Shown: piece after piece, positions 8,035 to 16,446 of the stretch
Layout: each line of letters opens with the position of its first letter
How positions within the stretch are numbered: the first letter of the stretch is position 1
Source: Candidatus Binatia bacterium
GTDB lineage: Bacteria; Desulfobacterota; Binatia; UBA1149; JAJCZL01
Assembly (NCBI GenBank): GCA_028278325.1
Contig: JANQEO010000403.1
Location: forward strand, 1 to 52,383
Direction of reading: 5' to 3'
Length of the DNA stretch: 52,383 nucleotides
Translations under genes and position numbers: made by a program
Notes under the pieces: generated by a model
Database searches by the model: none
Seen by the model: the letters and a program-made list of their open reading frames with translations, nothing else
Told to the model about the DNA's origin: nothing

Positions 8035-8583
8035 ATGAGAACGACACTTTATCTCCTGCTGGCCGTGCTATTCGCAACCGGCTGCTCTACCGTCCAGGCG
8101 CCCCCTATTAATACTGCCTCTGGTGTCGACCTAGAGCGTTTCATGGGCGACTGGTACGTGATCGCGAGTATCCCCACTTGGCTGGAGCGTGGAGCTCACA
8201 ACGGAGTGGAGAGTTACTCCCTCGCGGAAGACGGGACCATCGATACGACTTTCTCGTTCAGGAAGGGTGGCTTCGAGGGAGAGCCCAAGACGTATCGGCC
8301 TCGCGGTTTCGTCGTCGACGATACTTCCAACGCTGTCTGGAAGATGCAGTTTGTTTGGCCTTTCAAGGCGGACTACCGCATCGTGTACGTCGACGCTGAC
8401 TACATGCGTACGATAATCGGTAGACAAAAGCGTGACTACGTATGGATCATGGCGCGAACGCCGAGCATCGACACCGTCCACTATGAGCGGCTCACCGGCA
8501 TCGTCGAGCAAGCCGGCTATGACATCACGAAGCTGGAACCCGTGCCCCAGAATTGGGACAAGCCGCGGGCAGTGAGCCGCTAG
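8035..8583 (+). CDS. Lipocalin family lipoprotein (Blc-like)
   Basis: 182 aa. The N-terminus is a lipoprotein signal peptide ending FATGC, so the mature protein should be lipidated at Cys17 and anchored in the outer membrane. The lipocalin signature GDWY follows at about residue 38, with the conserved YSLAEDG and RIVYVDADY strands of the Blc/apolipoprotein D group. Bacterial lipocalins bind lysophospholipids or fatty acids and respond to envelope stress. Start ATG 8035 has AGGAGG at 8023. It is followed 18 nt later by the AarF kinase gene, probably in one operon. Confidence 0.9.
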   Translation: MRTTLYLLLAVLFATGCSTVQAPPINTASGVDLERFMGDWYVIASIPTWLERGAHNGVESYSLAEDGTIDTTFSFRKGGFEGEPKTYRPRGFVVDDTSNAVWKMQFVWPFKADYRIVYVDADYMRTIIGRQKRDYVWIMARTPSIDTVHYERLTGIVEQAGYDITKLEPVPQNWDKPRAVSR

Positions 8584-8601
8584 CAGGGGCCGAGAACCGC
8601 A

Positions 8602-9936
8602 ATGGCCAAGACGGGCAACACCAACAAAGCTTCCCGCGTCCCTTCGGGCCGCGTAGAGCGAATCGCGCGCTTCGGTGTCATGGCCGGAGGTCTGGCGGCC
8701 GGAGCCTTGGCCGAAGGTGCCAGGCGCTGGTGGGATTCCTCCGGAGGCAGCTACCGCGACATCGTTCTCAACCCCGTCAATGCCCGACAGCTTGCGGTCA
8801 CGCTCAGCCGCATGCGGGGAGCGGCCATGAAGCTCGGACAGCTTCTTTCCCTGGAAGGGGATGTTGCCGTGCCGGCGGCTTTTGCCGAAGCGCTGTCGAT
8901 GCTGCGTGCATCGGGCGACACCATGACGGCGTCTCAGCTGCACCATGTCCTCGGGCGTGAGTACGGGCATGGCTGGCAGGATCGGTTCCGGCAATTCGAG
9001 GAAGAGCCCGTAGCGGCGGCTTCGATCGGACAGGTTCATCGCGCGATCGCTCGAGACGGTCGCGAAGTCGCATTGAAGGTGCAATTCCCGGGCGTCGCCA
9101 AGAGTATCGGGAGCGACGTGAAGAATCTTGCCTGGCTCTTGAGGGCGACGCGCCTGGTTCCGGTCGAGTATGACCTCGACCCGTTACTGGCCGAGGTCAA
9201 GCGCCAGCTGGCCCAGGAAACCGACTATGTCGTTGAATCGAAAAGTCTGCGACGCTTCCGTGGTTTGATCGAGGACGAGCCCGGCGTGGAGATGCCCGAG
9301 GTTTACGAAGACCTGACGACTAAGAGAATTCTGGCCATGGAGTATGTCTACGCCGATCCGATCCAAGACTTGTGGACCGGCCGTAGCAGCCGCCGCTTGC
9401 GCGACGACATAGGGAGGCGTTTACAGCGCCTCGTCTTCCGCGAGCTCTTCGAATTCCGCTTCATGCAGTCGGATCCCAACTTTGCCAACTACATGGTCGA
9501 CCCCGACAGCGAAGACCTCGTACTTCTCGACTTCGGTTCCACCATCGAGATCTCGGCCGACCTCAGCGAGCGTTACCGGCAGTTGTTGGCCGCCGGTGTG
9601 CGCGGCGACATCGATGCGCTGAGCGGGCTCATACTCGAGTTCGGATGGATCGATCCTCATGAACCTCGAGAGTGGGTCTCCGGCATTGCCGAACTCATAA
9701 AGATGAGCTGCGAGCCCATGAGGGCGCGCGGTCGCTATGACTACGGTAAGACGGATCTGGCAGTGCGGGCTCACGATCTCGGCGTGGAGCTGAGCTTCGA
9801 ACGGGGGCTGATGAGACCGCCGCCACCGGAGATGATCTTCATACAGAGAAAGCTCGGCGGCACCTACCATCTCTGTTCCAAGCTCGGGGCGCGCGTCAGC
9901 TCCGCCGACATGGCCGAGGAGTTTCTCGGCGTCTAG
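8602..9936 (+). CDS. AarF/UbiB/ABC1 family atypical kinase
   Basis: 444 aa. Family motifs are in order: the KxGQ motif (AMKLGQLLS), the Ala-rich nucleotide loop (AAASIGQVHRA), the VALKVQFPGV lysine, the SDPNFANY catalytic loop and the LLDFGS metal-binding motif. A hydrophobic Ala/Gly-rich segment precedes the kinase core. UbiB/ADCK proteins support ubiquinone biosynthesis or lipid homeostasis through ATPase/kinase-like activity. It is cotranscribed with the lipocalin, so a membrane-lipid role is plausible. The SDPNFANY asparagine is in the position where most members have the HxDPHxGN pattern: here SDPNFAN replaces His by Asn. Its stop codon shares the CTAG with the convergent carotenoid oxygenase stop. 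Confidence 0.9.
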   Translation: MAKTGNTNKASRVPSGRVERIARFGVMAGGLAAGALAEGARRWWDSSGGSYRDIVLNPVNARQLAVTLSRMRGAAMKLGQLLSLEGDVAVPAAFAEALSMLRASGDTMTASQLHHVLGREYGHGWQDRFRQFEEEPVAAASIGQVHRAIARDGREVALKVQFPGVAKSIGSDVKNLAWLLRATRLVPVEYDLDPLLAEVKRQLAQETDYVVESKSLRRFRGLIEDEPGVEMPEVYEDLTTKRILAMEYVYADPIQDLWTGRSSRRLRDDIGRRLQRLVFRELFEFRFMQSDPNFANYMVDPDSEDLVLLDFGSTIEISADLSERYRQLLAAGVRGDIDALSGLILEFGWIDPHEPREWVSGIAELIKMSCEPMRARGRYDYGKTDLAVRAHDLGVELSFERGLMRPPPPEMIFIQRKLGGTYHLCSKLGARVSSADMAEEFLGV

Positions 9937-11279
9937 CGCCCTATCCAGTTGCCGTGGAAGCCGAACGGCACCCGTTGGGGCAGAGCGACGCGCGCCACCG
10001 GTCGAGCCGTTATGTCGGTGGCATCCAACAATACGGCTTCGCTGGCGTGGTCGGCAGCGTCGTAGACCACGGTCAGTAGCCACCCTTCGTCTTCCGCGGC
10101 CTTCTCTGACGCACTAACGAATACGGCTTCGCTGGGAGAGCGGCCGGGGCCGAAGTCATGGACCTGTGATGCACCTGACTCGAGGTCGTATTTCACGATA
10201 GCCGTGCTGACCCCGCTGACGTTGTCTGGATTCCATGTCGCATAGCCATAGCGATGCTTGCTGCCGGTCAAGTGTTCGTTGATGCGCGGGAATTCGATCT
10301 CACGATCGTCGAGTGCCTGTTCGCTTACGACGGCACGGCTGCGGTCGATCCTCCAGCGGTGCAAGGATGCCGAGTCGAAGCTCCCGGAGCCGTTGCGCCA
10401 TAGTTCCGGATAGCGCACGACATCGATGACGACGTCGTCACCATCGTCATATGCGTTCAACGGGTGGAATACGTAACAAGGCTCGATTTCGTACCACCGG
10501 ACGTCGGAGTTGGTTCCGCCACGAGGCATAACGCCCAGGCGCGCTCCGTAGTCGTCGCTCCATCTGTAGGGCATTGCCCCGCGCATGGCCTGCTCGAGGT
10601 CGAAGACGACCGGAAGGTCCATGAACACGATGTTGGATTCGGTCATGGCGAAGTCGTGAATCATTGTCGGGCCAGGCACGGTGATCTCTTCGGACTTGAT
10701 CAGCCGGCCTTGCGCATCGGCGCAGTGGTATACGAGGTAAGGGGCCATGAAGCCGTATCCGAAGAAGTGCATCTCGCCGCTGTCGGGACAGATCTTCGGA
10801 TGGGCCGTCATCGCCGTGTTTAGCTTGCCCTCGAAGTCATAGATCCCGACGGTCTCCAACTCGCATGTAACCTCGGTGGGAAAGCTCGACTCCACGAGAG
10901 CCAACACCCTGCCGGCATGTCCGACCACGTGGGTATTGGCGACGGCTACCGTGCGATCGGCCACGCCCGTGCTCATGTCGATGAGGTCCACATCTTTCTC
11001 GAGAAACGGACGCGTTCGGATCCACCGATTTCGATAGGAGAGGGCGCGGCCGCCACCGAACTCGACCGCATGCAGCATACCGTCTCCGAAGAACCAGTGT
11101 TCAGGCGTCCCGTTGCGGGGGTTGGGTCCGTTGCGCAGCAGGTGCCCGTTCAATTCGGGCGGGATCGCGCCATGCACGGGAAGATCGAAAGCCTCGACCT
11201 CCTCGGCAACGGGTGCGTAGTTTCCCCGTAGGTAGAACGGTTTGTTCGTCTCGTCGGTTGCTGCAGATGCGGTCGACAT
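9933..11279 (-). CDS. Carotenoid cleavage oxygenase (RPE65/CCD family)
   Basis: 448-aa seven-bladed propeller enzyme that cleaves C=C bonds of carotenoids, apocarotenoids or stilbenes. The four His ligands of the non-haem iron are seen at H160 (TAHPKI), H208 (MIHDFA), H272 (YVFHPLN) and H442 (FGFHGNW). The N-terminal NGHLLRNGPNP motif and WFFGDGMLH are family hallmarks. The start lies 1 nt after the stop of the flavoprotein gene upstream, so the two are coupled. It is the last gene of the PadR - SnoaL - flavoprotein - CCD operon. Whether it cuts carotenoids, retinoids or lignostilbenes cannot be settled here. Confidence 0.93.
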   Translation of the reverse strand: MSTASAATDETNKPFYLRGNYAPVAEEVEAFDLPVHGAIPPELNGHLLRNGPNPRNGTPEHWFFGDGMLHAVEFGGGRALSYRNRWIRTRPFLEKDVDLIDMSTGVADRTVAVANTHVVGHAGRVLALVESSFPTEVTCELETVGIYDFEGKLNTAMTAHPKICPDSGEMHFFGYGFMAPYLVYHCADAQGRLIKSEEITVPGPTMIHDFAMTESNIVFMDLPVVFDLEQAMRGAMPYRWSDDYGARLGVMPRGGTNSDVRWYEIEPCYVFHPLNAYDDGDDVVIDVVRYPELWRNGSGSFDSASLHRWRIDRSRAVVSEQALDDREIEFPRINEHLTGSKHRYGYATWNPDNVSGVSTAIVKYDLESGASQVHDFGPGRSPSEAVFVSASEKAAEDEGWLLTVVYDAADHASEAVLLDATDITARPVARVALPQRVPFGFHGNWIGR

Positions 11280-11280
11280 C

Positions 11281-12786
11281 TTATTGAGCTCCCATGGCGG
11301 TGCGGCCTTCGAAGTCTTCGAAGATCAATCCTGCGGTGTTGTGGCCGGATATCATCGTTCCGGTGAAACCTGCTCCGGGGAAAGTCCACGCTCCGGCCAG
11401 ATAAAGACCGGGCACCGAGGTGCGAGGTTGGGGACGCAGGACGCTGTGGCTCGTCGGTGTAAAGGCATAGCCGTAGATCGAGCCGAGAGGGTTCCAGGAG
11501 TAGCGGTTCATCGTGTGCGGGGTTCCGGTTTCGCACACCTCGATGCGTTCGCGCACATCCGGAATGAGTTCGGAAAGTCTTTCGATGAAGTAGTTTTCCA
11601 GCTCGGCCTTCCTCTCTCTGTAGGTCTGCTCGTCCAAGTCCTGCCAGAGCCTTCCGTCGGCCATCGTCGCCACATGCAAGACCGAGCGTCCGGGGGGCTC
11701 GTGGCCGGGATCTGCAATGTTGTGATTCCCCGCCAGCCAGCCCTGAGAACGATAGTCTCCACGCTCGAGGGCCTCCCATTCGGCATCGAGATCGTATGTC
11801 GGATTGAAAAAGGCGCCCCGGTCGGCGAGTCCCAACTTGGCGGCATCCCCGCGGATGCCCAGGTAGGCCTGGTGGATGGAGCAGGCCAGCGGCAAGGCGT
11901 CACCGACCGCACGATCGGCTGCTGCGAGTTCGGGCTGATCCAACAGGCAGTCGAAGGTCAGCGGAGCCGCAGCATTGCTGATCACCGCTTGGGCGCGGAA
12001 GGTTCCACGCTTGGCAGTCTCGACGCCCACCGCGCGTCCGCCTTCGGTGATGATCTTGGACACCTCGGTGTTGAGCAGGACTTTGCCGTGATTATCTTCG
12101 ATCACGCTGACGAACGCGTCCGAGAGCGCTTGCCCTCCACCTTGGATGTAGAAGCAGCCGCCGTGGTGGTAACTGTTCCACATCATCGCGTACATGAAGG
12201 CGGAAACCTGGGAGGGCACCAATCCGATGTAGCCCCATAGCGTGGAGAAGATGCTGGTTATGCGTTCATCTTTTACGTGCTGCTCGATTAACTCTTGCAA
12301 CGTCAGACCCATCGTCGCCATGGCCTCGGGTGTCAACCCGCCCGAGTCGCCGCCGTCGATCTTCCTCATCGTTTCGAACAGATCGCGTATGCCGCCGGCA
12401 TGCTCAGGAAACTCCCGGCACATCAGATCCGCGTATGCATCCGCATCGGCGGGAATCTGCAGATCGTGAGCCGGCCCCTTGGTGCGGTAGGCGATGTCGA
12501 ACTCGTTGAGCTTGATGCGCTCGAGCACTCCGAGCTCGGAAAGAATCCCGTGCATCGACCGTCCCGGTCTAAGGTTGCCCGTCTGGTGCAAAGCGACGTC
12601 GAAGTCATAGACGATGTCGGTGCCCTTGACCTTGCGCAGGAAGTGATGAGCGTAGCCGCCGGCGAAGACGTGTTGTTCGAGCACGAGCACCCTCAGGCCC
12701 GCGCGCGCCAGGCGAGTCGCCGACGACAGGCCGCCGAGGCCGGACCCGACTACGATTACGTCCCAATTGCTGTCGATGTTCTTCAT
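11281..12786 (-). CDS. FAD-dependent phytoene desaturase / retinol saturase-like oxidoreductase
   Basis: 501 aa. The N-terminal Rossmann fold VIVVGSGLGGLSSATRLA with the acidic strand end LVLEQH binds FAD. The C-terminal PGLYLAGAWTFPGAGFTG is the typical FAD-closing motif of CrtI/CrtH/retinol saturase proteins. Substrates in the family are polyenes (carotenoids, retinol). ATG 12786 has AGGAGA 8 nt upstream. It is followed 1 nt later by the carotenoid oxygenase, which supports joint action on a carotenoid or apocarotenoid. No phytoene synthase is in the window, so de novo synthesis would need genes elsewhere. Confidence 0.88.
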   Translation of the reverse strand: MKNIDSNWDVIVVGSGLGGLSSATRLARAGLRVLVLEQHVFAGGYAHHFLRKVKGTDIVYDFDVALHQTGNLRPGRSMHGILSELGVLERIKLNEFDIAYRTKGPAHDLQIPADADAYADLMCREFPEHAGGIRDLFETMRKIDGGDSGGLTPEAMATMGLTLQELIEQHVKDERITSIFSTLWGYIGLVPSQVSAFMYAMMWNSYHHGGCFYIQGGGQALSDAFVSVIEDNHGKVLLNTEVSKIITEGGRAVGVETAKRGTFRAQAVISNAAAPLTFDCLLDQPELAAADRAVGDALPLACSIHQAYLGIRGDAAKLGLADRGAFFNPTYDLDAEWEALERGDYRSQGWLAGNHNIADPGHEPPGRSVLHVATMADGRLWQDLDEQTYRERKAELENYFIERLSELIPDVRERIEVCETGTPHTMNRYSWNPLGSIYGYAFTPTSHSVLRPQPRTSVPGLYLAGAWTFPGAGFTGTMISGHNTAGLIFEDFEGRTAMGAQ

Positions 12787-12800
12787 TGCCGGGTCTCCTG

Positions 12801-13244
12801 TCAGTCCGAGAGCAGTTTGTCGCCGTAGGCTTCCATGTAGGCGGCGAACTGCTCGCCGGCGCCTTCCGGAAACTCGTCTTCCAGGTAGCTTATGCGGTCG
12901 CCCTCGAAGCGCGCGATTTCCTCACCGGCCATGACGAAATCGGGCGCGCCGGCAAGCTTGTAGGTGCCCTTCCAGCTTATCCAGACCGCGCCGTCGCGTA
13001 CTTCGGGCCCGTCGACGAGCTCTAGGACGCGGTCGTCGAAGAGGCGGTCGAAGGTATCGAGAGCCTGCTTGAGGCCGCTAAAGATCGCATCGCGGCCTTC
13101 CTGGCGGCCTCCCAGCGGAGGATCGGCTTTGACTTCGTATACCGCATCTTCGGTGAAGTAGGGCTCGAGTATGGACCAGTCGTCGTTCTTGAATACTTCT
13201 TCGAACGCGGCCGCGTACTGACCGAAACGTGCAATGTTACTCAT
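12801..13244 (-). CDS. SnoaL-like / NTF2-fold protein
   Basis: 147-aa cone-shaped alpha+beta barrel protein of the SnoaL-like group, with FTEDAVYEV and the GRDAIFSGL helix typical of the family. These proteins act as small isomerases, cyclases or hydratases on lipophilic substrates. Start ATG 13244 has AAGGAGGA upstream and overlaps the PadR stop by ATGA. It sits between the regulator and the flavoprotein, so it may process the polyene product or intermediate. The exact reaction is unknown. Confidence 0.8.
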   Translation of the reverse strand: MSNIARFGQYAAAFEEVFKNDDWSILEPYFTEDAVYEVKADPPLGGRQEGRDAIFSGLKQALDTFDRLFDDRVLELVDGPEVRDGAVWISWKGTYKLAGAPDFVMAGEEIARFEGDRISYLEDEFPEGAGEQFAAYMEAYGDKLLSD

Positions 13245-13855
13245 TTGATTCTTCCTCCTTTTGCCCGCGCTTCGATTCGAGTGTCGGCAGGCGGTTCGGA
13301 TGCTGTTTCGGGAATGCTGTCGAGCAGCGCGATAGCCTCGTCGCACCAGGCAATCAGCGCTTCACGATCTCGTTGCCCATAGCGCAATGTCATCAACCAG
13401 TAGGGGAGGTTGGGATCGCTGCCGTGTTCGGCACGCAGTTTCTTTTCGATGGTGCGGTAGCGTTCCAGGTCCATCGTCATCCGGCGCCTGTAGGCATCGA
13501 TCTGGCCACGGCTGGTCGCCTTTTCGACCTCACCGCCGAAGAACAGCTTCAGCAGCAGTTCGTTTCGCAAAGCCGGCGGCTCCGTTGGTTCGTGCAGCCA
13601 CTCGATCAGCGCGTCGCGGCCCTTGTCGGTGATCGCATAGACGTGACGTGGTCTCTTGCCGGATCCACCGGCAGTAGTCTTGGTTACGAGCCCTTCGGCG
13701 TTGAGATGACGCAGAATCGGATAGATCTGACCGAAGCTCTCGTTCCAGAAGTTGTCGACACTCTGCTCGACGTACTTCTTGATGTCGTACCCGGACATCG
13801 GGGCGTGGGTGAGGAAACCGAGGATGGCGAACATGGTCCTATTCGGTGCCGACAT
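13241..13855 (-). CDS. PadR family transcriptional regulator
   Basis: 204 aa. The N-terminal winged helix is clear (ILGFLTHAPMSGYDIKKYVE, then FGQIYPILRHLNAEGLV and a wing with RPRHVYAITDKG), followed by the helical dimerisation domain (RNELLLKLFFGG). The frame is open to 14065, but ATG 13855 gives the normal family N-terminus and lies about 22 nt downstream of the predicted transcription start. Most PadR proteins are ligand-released repressors. It heads the SnoaL - flavoprotein - CCD operon and is divergent from the amine dehydrogenase operon, so it may control either or both. Confidence 0.92.
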   Translation of the reverse strand: MSAPNRTMFAILGFLTHAPMSGYDIKKYVEQSVDNFWNESFGQIYPILRHLNAEGLVTKTTAGGSGKRPRHVYAITDKGRDALIEWLHEPTEPPALRNELLLKLFFGGEVEKATSRGQIDAYRRRMTMDLERYRTIEKKLRAEHGSDPNLPYWLMTLRYGQRDREALIAWCDEAIALLDSIPETASEPPADTRIEARAKGGRIK

Positions 13856-13883
13856 TTTTCCCTTCGCCCCTATAGGTCTGACT

Positions 13884-13911
13884 GATATATCGGCTAGATA
13901 TACGTTGTCAA
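13884..13911 (-). promoter_or_regulatory. PadR operon promoter with embedded operator
   Basis: On the minus strand TTGACA (13911-13906), 16-nt spacer, TATATC (13889-13884). The perfect inverted repeat TATATC-N5-GATATA (13886-13902) fills the spacer and overlaps the -10, as expected for an autoregulated PadR promoter. The aauB-like start on the other strand is 63-72 nt away. Confidence 0.65.
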
Positions 13912-13973
13912 GCCCTTTCTTTATGGGCCTGTCAGAGCGGGCGGCACCGCCATTTGCTTGGCAGGACCCTGCC

Positions 13974-15275
13974 ATGGTGCTTGATTGGCGCGTCATGGGG
14001 GGCTCCTGGTTGATGCGTGCGGCGGCGGTACTCACTGCCCTTGTGATTCCCGGCGTGCTGAGCACGCCCTGCCGTGCCGAGCTCGCCCCGGAAGAGCAGT
14101 TTCAGGTAAGGACGTTGGCCGGCCTTCCTACCAGCCACTGGGTCTGGGTGGCCGACGTGGCCATGCAACGCAGCACCTTGTTCGACGGTGACACCGCCGA
14201 GATGCTCGGGATGCTTAACGGCGGTTACAATGTGCGCGGCGTGCGTCCCCACATTTCCCACACGCGCGGCGAGATCTACGTCGCCGAAACTGTCTACGAT
14301 CGTGGACACCGGGGCCGGCGAATCGACATGGTCACCATCTACGACACGACGACTTTGAATGTGGCCGGCGAAGTCGAGATACCGCCCAAGAGTGCGGATG
14401 CGGGACACGGGGTGGCGCTGGCTGCGCTGCTCGACGACGAGCGGTTCTTCCTCGTGTTCAATCAGACACCGGCGTCATCGGTATCGGTGGTCGACCTCGA
14501 GACCCGTAGCTTTGTTACCGAGATCGACACGCCGGGATGTGCGCTGGTTTACTCGGCCGGGCCTCGCCGCTTCTTCATGCTCTGCGGCAACGGCAAGGCC
14601 ATGCTCATCGAACTCGACGCCGCTGGGAGGGAAACCAGCCGGGCGGAAGGCGAAGCCTTCTTCGATTCCGTCACCGATCCGATCAGCGAGAAGGGTGCAC
14701 GTGCCGGCGGTTCGTGGTTCTTCGTTTCCTTCGACGGCAACCTTTTCGAACTGGATGTCTCCGGCCCGACACCCGTACCCTCAGAACCTTGGCCTCTGAT
14801 CAGTCCGTCCGAGCGTGAAGAAGGGTGGCGTGTCGGTGGAACCCAACATTTGGCCGTACACAAGGCGACCCGCCGTCTCTACTCCCTCGTTCACAAGGGC
14901 GGACCGGGAAGCCACAAGGATCCCGGTGAGGAGATCTGGGTCTACGACCTCGATGACAAGAGGCGTCTCTCGCGGATACCGGTAGGCAATGTCCTGATTC
15001 CTTTCCTACGCACGCAACTTCTCGGCACAGTCACCAAGGCAGATGACGAAGAAACAGAAGGCTCCTTGCTCGACGGTTTGATCGAAACCCTGGCGAACTG
15101 GGTATTGCCCAATCCCGGCGCCCACAGCATAGCCGTAACCCAGGACGATGAGCCCTTGCTCTTCATGTCCAACGGCGAGATCGGCGCGGTTACGGTGCAT
15201 GACGCCCTAAGCGGAGGACAGCTGCGCGCGTTGGCGCCCACCGGGGTTACCGCCGGGCGTCTGGTGGTGCCCTGA
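13974..15275 (+). CDS. Amine dehydrogenase large (heavy) subunit, MauB/AauB-like
   Basis: 433 aa periplasmic beta-propeller subunit of a quinoprotein amine dehydrogenase, which oxidises primary amines to aldehyde plus ammonia. ATG 13974 begins an exported protein with a hydrophobic core (AAAVLTALVIPGVLS) and a likely cut after CRA near residue 36; ATGs at 13995 and 14013 are alternative starts. The mature sequence shows the family's HWVWVADV, VRGVRPHISHTRGEIYVAET and GGTQHLAVHKATRRLYSLVH type repeats. It is the first gene of a B-E-D-A-cytochrome operon. The light chain resembles aromatic amine dehydrogenase more than methylamine dehydrogenase, so this subunit probably belongs to that type. 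Confidence 0.9.
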   Translation: MVLDWRVMGGSWLMRAAAVLTALVIPGVLSTPCRAELAPEEQFQVRTLAGLPTSHWVWVADVAMQRSTLFDGDTAEMLGMLNGGYNVRGVRPHISHTRGEIYVAETVYDRGHRGRRIDMVTIYDTTTLNVAGEVEIPPKSADAGHGVALAALLDDERFFLVFNQTPASSVSVVDLETRSFVTEIDTPGCALVYSAGPRRFFMLCGNGKAMLIELDAAGRETSRAEGEAFFDSVTDPISEKGARAGGSWFFVSFDGNLFELDVSGPTPVPSEPWPLISPSEREEGWRVGGTQHLAVHKATRRLYSLVHKGGPGSHKDPGEEIWVYDLDDKRRLSRIPVGNVLIPFLRTQLLGTVTKADDEETEGSLLDGLIETLANWVLPNPGAHSIAVTQDDEPLLFMSNGEIGAVTVHDALSGGQLRALAPTGVTAGRLVVP

Positions 15276-15811
15276 TGGATCCCGCGATTCATCTTGCACT
15301 GAGGGCGTCGCTTGCCCTGCTCTTCTTGAGCGCGGCCTGGCACAAAGCGCGCGATCTTTCCGACTCCCGCCGCGTCTTGGCCGCCTATCGTTTGTTGCCG
15401 GAGAACGTTGTGTTCATGGCGGCGCCGGCATTGGCGGTTGTTGAAATCACGGTGGCCGCAGCGTTGGCGTGGCCGGGTTTTTATCGACTGAGTTCTTGGG
15501 CGGCCGTCTTGCTTCTGGTTACGTACAGCGTTGCGATCGGGGTGAACATCGTGCGTGGGCGGGTGCATATCGATTGCGGCTGCGGCGGCCCCATGCATCG
15601 TCAGTCCATCGGTCCCTGGCTGCTGGTGCGCAACAGCATTCTTATGGTGATTGCGGGGCTCGTTGCAGCCGAACCCGGACTACGCACTCTCGGCATAGTA
15701 GACGCTCTGACCATAGCCGCCTCGATCATCAGCCTGGCTGCGCTTTATGCGGCTGCCGACGGGCTCATGGCTACCTGGCCTCAGCATCGCCGCCTCAGGG
15801 GGATTGCGTGA
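15275..15811 (+). CDS. mauE: MauE-like membrane protein for amine dehydrogenase maturation
   Basis: 178-aa membrane protein with four hydrophobic segments (about 8-20, 47-66, 73-90 and 115-160) and the conserved DCGCGG motif between the third and fourth. MauE is required with MauD for disulfide formation/stability of the multi-disulfide light chain, and resembles the membrane domain of DoxX/VKOR-like redox proteins. Its ATG overlaps the last base of the large-subunit stop, and its own stop overlaps the next start as GTGA, so the operon is translationally coupled. Confidence 0.88.
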   Translation: MDPAIHLALRASLALLFLSAAWHKARDLSDSRRVLAAYRLLPENVVFMAAPALAVVEITVAAALAWPGFYRLSSWAAVLLLVTYSVAIGVNIVRGRVHIDCGCGGPMHRQSIGPWLLVRNSILMVIAGLVAAEPGLRTLGIVDALTIAASIISLAALYAAADGLMATWPQHRRLRGIA

Positions 15812-16446
15812 CGGAGGCACTGCTAGTTTCGACCATCGCATTGTGGGCGACCGTGGTCGCGCTTGCGCTGGTTGTCTTCGCATTGGTTCGTCAGGTGGGC
15901 GTTCTGCACGAGCGCGTGGCGCCCGTTGGCGCGTTGTCCACTGCCGCCGGTCCCAAGGTGGGCGAGGCGGCCCCGGAACTGACGGTGCGTGCGCTGGACG
16001 GTGGCGCTATCCCGCTCGGTGGCCGACGCGACGATGGTGCGAGCACGTTTCTATTCTTCGTTTCGCCGACATGCCCGGTCTGTAAATCGCTTCTACCGAC
16101 GGTCAAGAAGATGGTTCTCGAAGAAGGCCCTCACGTCAGTCTGGTCTTTGCCAGCGACGGTCCGGGCAATGAGCACGAAGCCTTCGTCCGTGAGCACGAC
16201 TTGGAGGGGTATCCTTACGTCTTGTCGACCGAACTCGGACTTGCCTATCAGGTGGCGAAACTTCCTTACGCGGTGCTCATCGACGGGGAAGGGCTGCTGA
16301 GGGCCAAGGGTCTGGTGAACACGCGCGAACACGTGGAGAGCTTGTTCACGGCTACCGAACACGGCGTCGCCTCGATACAGGAGTACGTTGCGAAACGGGG
16401 TTCGGGCAACGGAGGCGCCGTCGCGCCGGGAGAAGAAGGGTCGTGA
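15808..16446 (+). CDS. mauD: MauD-like thioredoxin-fold disulfide protein
   Basis: 212 aa with an N-terminal membrane anchor (about residues 5-27) and a periplasmic thioredoxin fold carrying the active-site CPVC in FVSPTCPVCKSLLP. MauD helps form the six disulfides of the amine dehydrogenase light chain. The true start is GTG 15808, overlapping the mauE stop; the longer open frame from 15469 lies inside mauE. The stop overlaps the light-chain GTG start. The C-terminal tail is Gly-rich and probably disordered. Confidence 0.9.
   Translation: MTEALLVSTIALWATVVALALVVFALVRQVGVLHERVAPVGALSTAAGPKVGEAAPELTVRALDGGAIPLGGRRDDGASTFLFFVSPTCPVCKSLLPTVKKMVLEEGPHVSLVFASDGPGNEHEAFVREHDLEGYPYVLSTELGLAYQVAKLPYAVLIDGEGLLRAKGLVNTREHVESLFTATEHGVASIQEYVAKRGSGNGGAVAPGEEGS

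Noticed and set aside
11242..12240. 332-aa plus-strand frame opposite the flavoprotein
   Set aside because: It is antisense to a full FAD oxidoreductase with both FAD motifs intact.
15469..15807. Longer mauD start at 15469
   Set aside because: This frame lies inside mauE and its translation is low-complexity Arg/Ser/His; the GTG at 15808 overlapping the mauE stop gives the known MauD N-terminus.
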